Shown here: positions 9,290 to 18,073 of the stretch, in pieces
Position numbering within the stretch: the first letter of the stretch is position 1
Layout of the letters: every line of letters starts with the position of its first letter
Assembly (NCBI GenBank): GCA_051747385.1
Contig: JBNJGB010000020.1
Span: forward strand, 1 to 64,000
Length of the DNA stretch: 64,000 nt
DNA from: JBNJGB01 sp051747385
Lineage (GTDB): Bacteria; Myxococcota_A; UBA9042; PHBI01; JACKFB01
Direction: 5' to 3'
The notes under the pieces: generated by a model
What the model saw: the letters and a program-made list of their open reading frames with translations, nothing else
The model's database searches: none
What the model was told of the DNA's origin: nothing
Translations under genes and position numbers: made by a program

Positions 9290-10218
9290 GCCGGTGGATG
9301 CGTGCCATCGTCGTCGCGGCGACCCTGGCGAGCCTCGTGCTCGGCGCCGGAGCCGGCGCGAAGAGCCCCTTCGACTTCGTGGGGCCGCCGGCCCCGGAGG
9401 CGACCGCGCCGGAGGCCGGGCCCGCGCCCGGACAGCTCCTGGAGAGCCTGGGCGAGGAGATCCGCGACGCCCTGTCGTTCGAGCATCTGCTCGGGGTCGC
9501 CATCCGCCTCATGGCGCTCTTCGTCGCGCTGTACGCCTTCGAGCGCCTGGTCCGCGCGCTGGTCCGGTGGCGCCTGGCGGCGGGTCGTCAGCTCCACGGC
9601 TGGCTCCCCACGGCGCGCCTCGTGGCCGGGACGCTGGCCCTGCTCGTCGTGGTCACCGCCTTCACCCCCGATCACCCCGGCGCCCGCGCCCTGGTGGTGG
9701 CCGGCGTCGTGCTGGCGATCCTCTGGTCCGCCCGCGAGAGCCTGCGCAACGCCGCCGCCAGCGCGGTCATCATCGCCCGGCAGGCCATCCGCGAGGGCCA
9801 GCACGTGCGCGTCGGCCCCCACGCGGGGCGGGTCACCTCCATCAGCCTCCGCGGCGTGGAGTTGGAGACCGCCGAGGGATCGCGGGTGTTCCTCCCCGGG
9901 GTCGCCCTCCACAACGAGGCCACCGTCTACGCCCCCGGCGCCGGCCGCGCGGAGCCGATGACCATCACCTGGACGGTCCCGCCCGCGGTGCGCGCAGATC
10001 GCCTCGAGGGCCTCCGCGCGCTGGCCCGCAACCTGGCGCTGCTGAGCCCCCGCCGGGCCCCCGGGACGCCGGTGCAGGTTCGCCTCGACGAGGATCACGG
10101 TCGCCTCGTCGTCGAGATGACGCCGTTCGACCCCCGCGAGGCCGACGCTCTCCGGGAGGAGGTCGCCTGGCGCCTCCGGGAGGCGCTCCTGACCGCCGAG
10201 AACGGCCAGGAGCGCTGA
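9286..10218 (+). CDS. MscS-family mechanosensitive channel
   Basis: 310 aa. A signal-like or first membrane segment at residues 6-24 is followed by three hydrophobic segments between about 65 and 165. The last contains an Ala/Ser-rich pore-helix stretch, then the MscS beta-domain signature: GQHVRVG, GRVTSISLRGVELET and SRVFLPG, where IPN would be typical. It releases solutes on hypo-osmotic shock. The ATG overlaps the TGA of the antiporter-ATPase gene (ATGA), so it is the last gene of the K+/osmotic operon. That pairing fits a role in balancing K+ uptake and turgor. Confidence 0.85.
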   Translation: MSRWMRAIVVAATLASLVLGAGAGAKSPFDFVGPPAPEATAPEAGPAPGQLLESLGEEIRDALSFEHLLGVAIRLMALFVALYAFERLVRALVRWRLAAGRQLHGWLPTARLVAGTLALLVVVTAFTPDHPGARALVVAGVVLAILWSARESLRNAAASAVIIARQAIREGQHVRVGPHAGRVTSISLRGVELETAEGSRVFLPGVALHNEATVYAPGAGRAEPMTITWTVPPAVRADRLEGLRALARNLALLSPRRAPGTPVQVRLDEDHGRLVVEMTPFDPREADALREEVAWRLREALLTAENGQER

Positions 10219-10240
10219 GACCGAGGCCCCGCCGGATGGC

Positions 10241-10576
10241 CTACACGACGAAGACGGACAGCGACTGCGCGGTGCCCCAGACGGCGCCTCCGACGCCGCC
10301 GGTCTTGCCGCTGTAGCTCTTGAAGTCCTGCATGGTCGCGGGTTCGCCGTCGGACGTGAGCCCGCCGTACTTCTTGACGTCCAGGTAGCGGACGCCGATG
10401 AGCGAGGCGATGCCCGCCCAGAAGACGCCGTCAGCCCACGAGAGGACGGTCTCCGTGTGCATGACGATGTAGAGCGCGGCCAGCAGCACGACGAGGTTCC
10501 CGAAGGCCATCCAGTAGACACGGGCCAGCAGGCCGCCGACGCTGGTGGTGCTCCGGTTCGAGCGACGCTCGGACAT
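10241..10576 (-). CDS. small membrane protein, unknown
   Basis: 111 aa with two clear hydrophobic segments, about residues 12-42 and 50-65, and a polar C-terminal half. I recognise no family. The ATG at 10576 is chosen because a good GGAGG lies six bases upstream; the frame is open further upstream but without a ribosome site. It is convergent with the MscS gene, 22 bp away, and has its own plausible promoter at 10703-10730, so it is probably separate from the KAP unit upstream. Confidence 0.6.
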   Translation of the reverse strand: MSERRSNRSTTSVGGLLARVYWMAFGNLVVLLAALYIVMHTETVLSWADGVFWAGIASLIGVRYLDVKKYGGLTSDGEPATMQDFKSYSGKTGGVGGAVWGTAQSLSVFVV

Positions 10577-10702
10577 GGTTGCCTCCGACGATGAGCGCAC
10601 CTCGGCCCTGGAGGCTTCCAAGGTGCGCGCGCTGTCGGATGGCGGCCCGACCATCCCGGTTCGTCCTGCGCGAGCGACCCGCCCACGCACCCTTGCGCGG
10701 GC

Positions 10703-10730
10703 AAGATAGCAACAGCCGATGCCGAGACAA
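10703..10730 (-). promoter_or_regulatory. putative sigma70 promoter for the small membrane protein
   Basis: On the minus strand TTGTCT is followed after 16 bases by TATCTT. It lies in the 172-bp gap between the KAP partner gene and the small membrane protein and points at the latter. A short CTTGC/GCAAG hairpin overlaps the expected start of the transcript. Confidence 0.4.
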
Positions 10731-10748
10731 GGGCTGGCACCGCCGCGG

Positions 10749-12743
10749 TCAGGTCAGCCAGCCCATGTGCTCCTCGAGCAGCGCCGCGATGGAATCGACG
10801 GAATGGCTGGGCCTGACGCTGCGATTGGCGAGCGCGTCCCACTCCTCCTTGGACATGACGCCGGCCTCCACGAGCGGGCCCCGGCCAGCGCGCGAGACCA
10901 GCGTCTCGCCCGCGATCGGATCGCCCGCCAGGCCGCCGTAGTAGCGCCGGACCGTATCCGGGAGGTCGCGCGCCTCGACCGCGAGGCGGGACAGCAGCTC
11001 ACCGAGCTCGACAGCGGCAGCTTCCCGCGTCTCTCGCCCCATCCACGCATCCATGACCTCGTGCATGGCCCCGACCAGCTGCTCCATGCGCTCGTCGTCG
11101 GGAATGGGTCCCTCTGGAAGGCCCTCGATCCACTTCACGCCCTGAAGAGCCAGAAGGTAGCCCAGGCTCTCGTGCACGGTCTCCCTCAGCGTCGCGAGAT
11201 CCGCCGCCTCCTGGCCGGACGCCGGCTCGAGCCCCAGATTCTCCCACGCCCGTCCCAAGCGGTACGCGGCGTTGTCCGGGAGCGCGGAACCCTTCCCGCC
11301 GAGCTGCCCGGCGAGGGTTCGGAAGCCGGGCTGCAGCCAATCGCGGGTGAGGTGCCCGTAGAGCAGCGCAGCGCAGTCGCCACCGTGGAAGGGCCCCAGC
11401 GCCTCCTGAAGGTCCCTCCCGAGCACCAGGGCCCACCACAGCCCCGTCGTCGCGAAAGCCATCACCGCCCACTCGGCAACGTCGTTCGCCCCCGGCGCCC
11501 CGGACGGGTCGCTCTTGGAGATGTTGACGGCCGCGTTGAAGAACCCCTGGGCGACCTCGTCCCGGTCCTCGGGCGTCACCATGAACGGCCGGATCATCCC
11601 CGCCACGAGGGACGTGTAGGACACGTGCGGACGCCCCCACGAGTCCGGTCCCACCCCCGAGCTCATGCTCGCGTCCGGATCGTCGGCGGGCTCGTACAGG
11701 AAGAACCACGCCGTGGGGACGTCCATCATGGACGCCACGATGTGGGCCCGCATGACGGCGCCCTCCTCGACCTTCGCCTCGCCCTCGAGCAGCCCCAGGC
11801 TCCGATGGAGCCAGTACGCGGCGCGACGCCCTCCCTCGTGATCCGGTGGTTTGCCCGCCAGCGCTGCGAGACGGTGGACCCGGTTGACCACCACGCCGAT
11901 CCGCGGCGTCTGCTCCACGGTCTGCTGGCCGCCCATGGCGATGATGTGGCCCGCCAGGTTCGCGGCCTGCACTCGCACCAGCCGCGGATTCTCCTCGATC
12001 CAGGCCGGCTCCTGGCACAGGACGCTCAGCACCTCATGGTAGTAGAAGGCGGACTGCTCCCGGCAGGGACGCTGTCGCCCCCGGCCGACGAGATCGGAGA
12101 TCGAGGCCCAGCTCAACAACCAGTCGGCGCTGCGCTCCGTGGGTCTCTGAAAGCGCACCAGGTAGCTGCGCATGCCGGCCACGAGGTCTCCGAACGCCCG
12201 GGTGCACGGAGGCGAGGGAACCGCACGACTGACCACCTGGAGCACCATGTCGATACGGTTCTCGGCGCTGCCGACCCGGTCCCGCTCCCACAGGCGCAGG
12301 GTCGGGAGGAGGCGCTCGCGGAGCTGCCGCCTCGCGGTCTCCGGGCCCCCGAGTTCCACCTCGCGCATCAAGGCGACCATCACCTCGGGGGGGCTGCCCT
12401 CCATCGCGCCGACAAACGGGTCCTCGCCGGGCGCCGCGCCCTCCCTGCTCGCCGTGCTCTCGGAGCTCCGAGCGAGGTCCGCGACCATGCGCATGTACTC
12501 GGAGCCCTGCGCCCACCGGCTGAAATCCTGCAGCTCCTCCTCATCCGCCTGCGGGAAGAGCGTCTTCCAGAACTTGCGCGCGAAATCCCGTTCGTATTCG
12601 TCCAGCGAAGGAAGCACTTCAGAGGCTGGCTCGGAGACGAGTTGGTCCTGCCGGAGGCCCTTGTCCTGCTGCTCGCTCGAAGACGACAACTTGGTCTCCA
12701 TCCCGTCGTCCTTCGAGTTGTCCATGCGGGTCTCGTCAACCAC
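10749..12743 (-). CDS. unknown partner protein of the KAP NTPase
   Basis: 664 aa, soluble, mostly helical by composition, with a polar Ser/Asp/Gln-rich first 40 residues. No motif of a known family is visible. It begins with GTG overlapping the last base of the KAP stop codon, so the two are translationally coupled; an ATG six codons in (12725) is the alternative start. Acidic patches and many Trp/Arg/Glu residues are spread along the chain, and there is no signal peptide. Function unknown. Because it is strictly coupled to a KAP NTPase it is probably an effector or scaffold of that NTPase. That is inference from context only. Confidence 0.65.
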   Translation of the reverse strand: MVDETRMDNSKDDGMETKLSSSSEQQDKGLRQDQLVSEPASEVLPSLDEYERDFARKFWKTLFPQADEEELQDFSRWAQGSEYMRMVADLARSSESTASREGAAPGEDPFVGAMEGSPPEVMVALMREVELGGPETARRQLRERLLPTLRLWERDRVGSAENRIDMVLQVVSRAVPSPPCTRAFGDLVAGMRSYLVRFQRPTERSADWLLSWASISDLVGRGRQRPCREQSAFYYHEVLSVLCQEPAWIEENPRLVRVQAANLAGHIIAMGGQQTVEQTPRIGVVVNRVHRLAALAGKPPDHEGGRRAAYWLHRSLGLLEGEAKVEEGAVMRAHIVASMMDVPTAWFFLYEPADDPDASMSSGVGPDSWGRPHVSYTSLVAGMIRPFMVTPEDRDEVAQGFFNAAVNISKSDPSGAPGANDVAEWAVMAFATTGLWWALVLGRDLQEALGPFHGGDCAALLYGHLTRDWLQPGFRTLAGQLGGKGSALPDNAAYRLGRAWENLGLEPASGQEAADLATLRETVHESLGYLLALQGVKWIEGLPEGPIPDDERMEQLVGAMHEVMDAWMGRETREAAAVELGELLSRLAVEARDLPDTVRRYYGGLAGDPIAGETLVSRAGRGPLVEAGVMSKEEWDALANRSVRPSHSVDSIAALLEEHMGWLT

Positions 12744-14884
12744 TACGCGTATCCCTGCAAGCCTCTGGAGACATGCAACATGAACGCGGCACGCGCCGCG
12801 ATCTGGCGGATGACGGCCGCGTCCCCGAGTTTCGCCTCTTGGATCCAGTCTGTGACGTCATCGGCGGTCAGCACCTGCCCCCACAGCCCGAAGAGACGCC
12901 TGAGGTTCAGCCCGTGCAACGCGATCGCTCTCTCCCGGCCGTTCGTCGACGCCACGGCCCGCTCGAAGGCCTCCTCGCAGATCTCCTCGAGTGTCCCGAT
13001 CCAGGCGTCCGCCGGGGAGCCAGTGCCTCCAGCGTCACTCGGCGACCGCTCGCGGACCTTCCGCACGAACGCTCGCGCCAGCTCCCGAGTCCGCACCGCG
13101 GGCAGTCCGACCCGCCGGCCCAGGTACTTCTCCTGAGCTCGCTCCGCGAAGCGATCATGGACGAGCCGGTTCTGTCCCAGCCATCGCAGGTACTCGTGGA
13201 CGAGGTAGCTCCGCAACGTCTCGGGCCGCTCATCGCCCTGGGGCTTGCCCGGTGGGCCGGACGGCTCCCCATCGGGGGCCGGGTGGAGGACCTGGGTGAG
13301 GTTCACGGCCGGACCGCAGGGCCCGGACGGAGACGCGCGGCGAGGGTCGTCGTAGGAGCGGCCCGCGTGCCCTGCGTGCCCCTTCCGGGGATCGTCGATC
13401 ACGAGTCGTTCCGGGGCGTGCTCGTCCGAGCCGAAGCTGTCCCGCGCCAGCGCATCCCGGAACAGCATCGCCTCCATGGTGGACCCCAGGTCCGGGCTGT
13501 ACGCTGGCGCCAACGGGCTGAAGGCCTTGGCCGTGATCTGGTCCGGGACGTAAGGGAGGAGCACCGTCACGCCGGGCAGATCGAGAGAACGACGCGCCAG
13601 GGTGAGGGCCGCCTGGGCGATGGCCGGCGTCGCGCGGTCGATCTCGTCCAGCACGAACACCGCGCGGTTCCGGCCGATGGCACGCTCCAACCGCGCCTGC
13701 CAGTGAAGCGGGACGGCCAGATGCAGGTCCAGCGCCGACTGCTGGAAGCTCAGCCGAATCCGGCGGAAGTAGTGGCCGAGCGTCATCCAGAGCTCCGCCC
13801 CGAGCAGGGACAGGGGATACCGCCGCCAGCCGGGTCGCCCGAATAGGATGCGCGGGTGTGCGAGGAGCTTCGTGTAGATGGCGTACTGCAGGTGCGGATC
13901 GGTCTGGTGACGCCAGACGTTCACCCAGACAACGTGGAGAGGGTCCTGGCGAGGCGCCTCCTCGTCGCCCGTCTCCGCGCTCGCCTCATCCTTTCGCGGC
14001 GGCGAGACCAGGCGCTCGACCCGGCGCACGAAGCGCTTCAGAAGGAAGGACTTGCCCCCGCCCCAGGTCCCGTTGATCGCGATGATGCCGTTCGCGGAGC
14101 GTCCATCCTCCTCCACCAGGCGCTCGAGGCCCTCGAGGAACGCCTGCTGAGACTCCATGAGCTCGATGCCGTCTCGCCGGTCGACGTCGAAGTGCTCCGG
14201 GTACTCCACCCAGGCCCTGCGCGAGAAGCGGTACAGGAACACCAGCTTCGTCCCCATCCAGCCGAGGCCCGCGGCCCAGAGGAGGGGCAGCCCTGCGCCG
14301 AGCACGAAGCCGGCCGGCGAGGTGAGCTTCACGAGCGCGGCGAGGCTGACCAGGCCACCCAGGGTGAACAGGAGCGTGAGGACGAAGAGCTTTGCACGCC
14401 ACTTGCGGTACGACCCGACGAACTTCTCGTAGGATGTCCCGACGAGGGCGAAGCACAGGAAGACGAGCACCATGCCAAAGCCCATACGCCAGGCCGTCGT
14501 GTTCACCTCCAGTGTCTCCGCGCTCGCGCCCTCTCCCGCCTCCTCCTCGAGGTTCCACGGCAGGATCAGAGGAGCCTGCGCCGACCCTGACGCCGACGAG
14601 GCACGACCGGCATCCCCAGCCTCGTCATGGCCATCGAGTTCGGCCTGGATCCCCAGGGTTCCCGCCGCATCCTGCTCGGCCGTCGAATCCGCGCCGTCCT
14701 CCTGAACCGCGGCGACGGTGGGCTGCGCGACGTGCTCCCATGCCAGTTCGACCACGGTATCGGGCGAGGCCGCTCCGACGCCCAACGTGATGAGCGTCGA
14801 TGCCACGCCGACCAGCCGGACGAGCGAGCTTGCGGACCGCCTCGCCCGGGAGAGCACCTCTCGCATCCTCGCCAACAGCCTCAC
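12743..14884 (-). CDS. membrane-anchored KAP-family P-loop NTPase
   Basis: 713 aa from a GTG at 14884, chosen for the GGAGG eight bases upstream. Four hydrophobic segments lie in the first 220 residues, one near 20-40 and three between 130 and 220. Then come Walker A GTWGGGKS (272-279), a KAP-type stretch with VVWVNVWRHQ and LQYAIYTKLL, and Walker B VLDEID (411-416). KAP proteins such as PifA are often membrane-bound and some act in phage exclusion. In this one all the membrane segments precede the Walker A. It is the first gene of a two-gene unit. Defence is a possibility, not shown. Confidence 0.82.
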   Translation of the reverse strand: MRLLARMREVLSRARRSASSLVRLVGVASTLITLGVGAASPDTVVELAWEHVAQPTVAAVQEDGADSTAEQDAAGTLGIQAELDGHDEAGDAGRASSASGSAQAPLILPWNLEEEAGEGASAETLEVNTTAWRMGFGMVLVFLCFALVGTSYEKFVGSYRKWRAKLFVLTLLFTLGGLVSLAALVKLTSPAGFVLGAGLPLLWAAGLGWMGTKLVFLYRFSRRAWVEYPEHFDVDRRDGIELMESQQAFLEGLERLVEEDGRSANGIIAINGTWGGGKSFLLKRFVRRVERLVSPPRKDEASAETGDEEAPRQDPLHVVWVNVWRHQTDPHLQYAIYTKLLAHPRILFGRPGWRRYPLSLLGAELWMTLGHYFRRIRLSFQQSALDLHLAVPLHWQARLERAIGRNRAVFVLDEIDRATPAIAQAALTLARRSLDLPGVTVLLPYVPDQITAKAFSPLAPAYSPDLGSTMEAMLFRDALARDSFGSDEHAPERLVIDDPRKGHAGHAGRSYDDPRRASPSGPCGPAVNLTQVLHPAPDGEPSGPPGKPQGDERPETLRSYLVHEYLRWLGQNRLVHDRFAERAQEKYLGRRVGLPAVRTRELARAFVRKVRERSPSDAGGTGSPADAWIGTLEEICEEAFERAVASTNGRERAIALHGLNLRRLFGLWGQVLTADDVTDWIQEAKLGDAAVIRQIAARAAFMLHVSRGLQGYA

Positions 14885-15298
14885 GGTTTCGCTTCCTCCG
14901 GGCTTCTCACAGGGGGCACGACACACGACCAGCGGATGCCGAGCTGGACGAACGTTCACGCCAGTCTTGGCACGCCCGAGTTCGCATCGCAAGGTGCGAC
15001 CTGTGGGGTCTCGGGAAGCCACGTCGGTGCGCGCGCTCGACCAGGCGCCCGGTCCAGCGGGGCTCGCGCCGACGGAGCAGCGACTCCGAGCCCTGTAACC
15101 GGCTCCGCCGCTGCGCGGGAATCCGCACCACCCGAGCCGCCGATATCGGGTCGCACCGCCGCAAACCAGATAGCGATCCCGGGCACGATCCGAGCCTCGA
15201 GCCGGGAAGCACCACCGTCAGCTCAGTGGGACCTCCTTGCAGCGCAGGGTCGGATACCGACTCGCCGTGCCTACCGGCCTGTTCCGACGCAGCCGGCT
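14885..15298. other. 414-bp gap between KAP gene and deoC-operon end
   Basis: I see no gene, RNA or repeat here. It must contain the KAP promoter, but no convincing -35/-10 pair was found. Confidence 0.5.
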
Positions 15299-15688
15299 TC
15301 AGCTCGGGCCGCGGAGGCGGAAACCGAGCACCGCCTCCGCGAGGCCGAAGCCGAAGTACGTGGGCTGGAGCGCGTTCACCAGCCCGATCCAGGCGACCTG
15401 GGCGACGATCCAGCAGACGAGGAAGACCCCGAGGGCGGCGCCGAGGGTGATGGAGACGCGTGGCCGACGGCGCCAGAGCACCACAGCGAGGGTGTTGCCG
15501 ACGCCGATGACGGTGAACAGCACGACGCCCGGGACCAGGTAGTCGCCGAACGGGGTCCCGTCCAGGAGCGACAGGGGCATGTCCAGGGCGGCGCCGGTGG
15601 GGTCCGACAGCAGGCCCCAGCCGCCCACCAGGCCGGACAGGCCGACGATGACCTGCAGGAAGCCCAGGGCCGCGCGCGCCAGACGCAT
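15299..15688 (-). CDS. four-helix membrane protein, unknown
   Basis: 129 aa with four hydrophobic segments and short connecting loops, beginning MRLARAALGF and ending in a short Arg-containing tail. No family is recognised with confidence. It starts 7 bp after the short ALDH gene and so is likely the last gene of the deoC-ALDH operon, although nothing in the sequence ties it to aldehyde metabolism. Confidence 0.6.
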   Translation of the reverse strand: MRLARAALGFLQVIVGLSGLVGGWGLLSDPTGAALDMPLSLLDGTPFGDYLVPGVVLFTVIGVGNTLAVVLWRRRPRVSITLGAALGVFLVCWIVAQVAWIGLVNALQPTYFGFGLAEAVLGFRLRGPS

Positions 15689-15695
15689 GGGAACC

Positions 15696-16580
15696 TCAGA
15701 CGCCGATGGGGTGCCAGGCGGTCTTGAACTCGACGAAGGGGAGGATCCGGTACGGGCTCTGGCGGTCGTCTCCGAGCCAGGCGTCCGGATCCGCGTCGTC
15801 CTCGAAGCGCACGCGCTTGACCGACTCGGCGGCCTCGACGCCGACGAGCCGCTCCTGCTCCTCGCCCGCCCCCACGCAGTGGAGGCCGTCCACGTCCATG
15901 TGCTTCGCGGCGTGGGGGATCAGCTCGTCGCGCAGCCCGGTCAGGATGTTCACGACGCCGCCCGGCAGGTCGCTGGTGGCCAGGACCTCGGCCAGCTCGG
16001 ACGCTACGGTCGGGGCGTCGCCCGAGACCACGGCGATCGCGGCATTGCCGGACACGATGATGGGCGCCACGGCCGAGACCAGGCCGAGCAGGGGCGACCG
16101 CTCCGACGGGAAGGTCACCACGACGCCGGTGGGCTCCGGCATGGTGAAGTTGAAGTGGGGCGAGGCGACCGTGTTGGTGTTCCCGAAGACCTGCGGGAAC
16201 TTGTCCGCCCACCCGGCGTACCAGACCAGGCGGTCGATGGCCGCGTCCGCCTCCGCCGCGGCCTTCTTCGGCTTGTAGCCCGCCTGCTCGAGCGACGCCG
16301 CGAAGCCGGCGCGCCGGGACTCGAGCATCTCGGCCATCCGGTAGAGGATCTGCCCCCGGTTGAACGGCGTGCGCGCGGCCCACGGGCCCTGGGCGCCCCG
16401 GGCGGCGACGACGGCGTCGCGGAGGTCCTTGCGGGAGGCACGGCACACGTGGGCCACGAACGCCCCCTTGGAGTCGTGGGTGGGCAGGACGCGGCCGCTC
16501 TCCGAGCGCGGGAACCGGCCGCCGATGAACAGCTTGTACGTCTTGCGGACCGCCAGGCGGCCGCCGGCCTTCCGGGCCAT
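15696..16580 (-). CDS. short aldehyde dehydrogenase-like protein without catalytic Cys
   Basis: 294 aa, about 60 percent of normal ALDH length. It aligns by eye with the N-terminal and cofactor-binding part of ALDHs: YAGWADKFPQVFGN matches YAGWADKLEYAFPG of the upstream paralogue, and PEPTGVVVTFPSERSPLL matches the GVxGxIxPWNFPLL stretch. The ELGG general-base motif and the QxCCAG catalytic loop are absent. The reading frame is intact with an ATG overlapping the upstream stop (TGATG), so it looks like a maintained gene, not a decayed copy. It may bind NAD or pair with the full-length enzyme as a non-catalytic subunit. Confidence 0.75.
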   Translation of the reverse strand: MARKAGGRLAVRKTYKLFIGGRFPRSESGRVLPTHDSKGAFVAHVCRASRKDLRDAVVAARGAQGPWAARTPFNRGQILYRMAEMLESRRAGFAASLEQAGYKPKKAAAEADAAIDRLVWYAGWADKFPQVFGNTNTVASPHFNFTMPEPTGVVVTFPSERSPLLGLVSAVAPIIVSGNAAIAVVSGDAPTVASELAEVLATSDLPGGVVNILTGLRDELIPHAAKHMDVDGLHCVGAGEEQERLVGVEAAESVKRVRFEDDADPDAWLGDDRQSPYRILPFVEFKTAWHPIGV

Positions 16581-18049
16581 CAGTGCACCTCCAGGTACGG
16601 CAGCAGGCCGTGGCGCCCGCCCTCGCGGCCGAAGCCGCTCTCCTTGTAGCCGCCGAAGGGGCTGTTCGCGTCGAACTTGTTGAACGTGTTGCCCCATATG
16701 ACGCCCGCCCGGATGGCCCCGGCCACCTGGAAGAGCTTCGAGCCCTTGTCGGTCCAGATCCCGGCCGACAGCCCGTAGGGCGTATTGTTGGCCTTCTCCA
16801 CCGCCTCGGCCGGCGTGCGGAAGGTCAGCACCGACAGCACCGGGCCGAAGATCTCCTCCCGGGCGATGCGGTCGCTCTGGGACACGCCCGTGAAGAACGT
16901 GGGCCGGAAGAACCAGCCCCGATCCGGGAGCTCGCAGCGGCTCTCGTGCTTCGTGGCGCCCTCCGCCTCGCCGGCCGCCACCAGCTCCTGGATCTTCTCG
17001 AGCTGCTCCCGGGAGTTGATGGCGCCCACGTCCGTGTTCTTGTCCAGGGGATCGCCGACCCGGAGCGTCCGGATGCGCTGCTCCAGCTTCGCGACGACCT
17101 CCTCCTCCACGGACTCCTGGACCAGCAGGCGGGAGCCGGCGCAGCACACGTGGCCCTGGTTGAACCAGATGCCGTTGACGATGCCCTCGACCGCCTGGTC
17201 GATGGCGGCGTCCTCGAAGATGATGTTCGCGCCCTTCCCGCCCAGCTCGAGGGTGAGCTTCTTCCGGGTCCCGGCGACGGCCCGCTGGATGATCTTCCCC
17301 ACCTCCGTCGAGCCGGTGAAGGCGATCTTGTCCACGTCCGGGTGGTTCACGAGGGCCGCGCCCGTGGCGCCCGCGCCGTTCACCAGGTTCACGACGCCCG
17401 GGGGCAGGTCCGCCTCCTGGCAGATCTCCGCGAACTTCATGGCCGTAAGCGGCGTCGTCTCGGCCGGCTTCAGGACCACCGTGTTCCCGCAGGCCAGCGC
17501 CGGCGCGATCTTCCAGGCCAGCATGAGCAGCGGGAAGTTCCACGGGATGATCTGGCCGGCCACGCCGATGGACGAGGCCTTCGCGCCGGGGAACGCGTAC
17601 TCCAGCTTGTCCGCCCACCCCGCGTAGTAGAAGAAGTGCGCGGCCGCCAGGGGGATGTCCACGTCGCGGCTCTCCCGGATGGGCTTGCCGCCGTTCATGG
17701 ACTCCAGGATGGCCAGCTCGCGGGCCTTGTCCTGGATGAGCCGGGCGATGCGGTAGAGGTACTTGGCGCGCTCCCGGCCCGGCATCCGGCCCCAGACCTT
17801 GTCGTAGGCCTTGCGGGCCGCCTGCACGGCGCCGTCGACCACGGCCTCGTCGGCGTCACCGAACTCGGCCAGGGGCTCCTCGGTGGCCGGGTTGACGGCC
17901 GTGAACCACCGCTCGGCCTCGACGAACCCGCCGTCGACGAAGTGGCCGTAGCGCTCCTCGAAGCGGACGTGGTCCGTCGACTCGGGCGCCGGCGCGTACT
18001 CCCAGAGGTCCCCGAACAGAAGCTCGCGCGTGGGGATGTTCATGGGCAT
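16580..18049 (-). CDS. NAD-dependent aldehyde dehydrogenase
   Basis: 489 aa, full length for the ALDH superfamily. Visible motifs: GQIIPWNFPLLM for the cofactor site, FTGSTEVGK, LELGGKGANIIF with the general-base Glu, the catalytic Cys in FNQGHVCCAGSR, and EEIFGPVLSV near the end. It oxidises aldehydes to acids in the cytosol. It lies 24 bp downstream of deoC, whose product releases acetaldehyde from deoxyribose 5-phosphate, so acetaldehyde is the likely substrate. The exact substrate cannot be read from sequence. The next gene, a shortened paralogue, overlaps its stop codon. Confidence 0.9.
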   Translation of the reverse strand: MPMNIPTRELLFGDLWEYAPAPESTDHVRFEERYGHFVDGGFVEAERWFTAVNPATEEPLAEFGDADEAVVDGAVQAARKAYDKVWGRMPGRERAKYLYRIARLIQDKARELAILESMNGGKPIRESRDVDIPLAAAHFFYYAGWADKLEYAFPGAKASSIGVAGQIIPWNFPLLMLAWKIAPALACGNTVVLKPAETTPLTAMKFAEICQEADLPPGVVNLVNGAGATGAALVNHPDVDKIAFTGSTEVGKIIQRAVAGTRKKLTLELGGKGANIIFEDAAIDQAVEGIVNGIWFNQGHVCCAGSRLLVQESVEEEVVAKLEQRIRTLRVGDPLDKNTDVGAINSREQLEKIQELVAAGEAEGATKHESRCELPDRGWFFRPTFFTGVSQSDRIAREEIFGPVLSVLTFRTPAEAVEKANNTPYGLSAGIWTDKGSKLFQVAGAIRAGVIWGNTFNKFDANSPFGGYKESGFGREGGRHGLLPYLEVH

Positions 18050-18073
18050 GTCCTGTTCCTGGGTGCTCGGGAT

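Noticed and set aside
15696..16580. ALDH pseudogene
   Set aside because: The frame is intact, starts with a coupled ATG and is followed closely by another gene; no remnant of the missing C-terminal part lies downstream.
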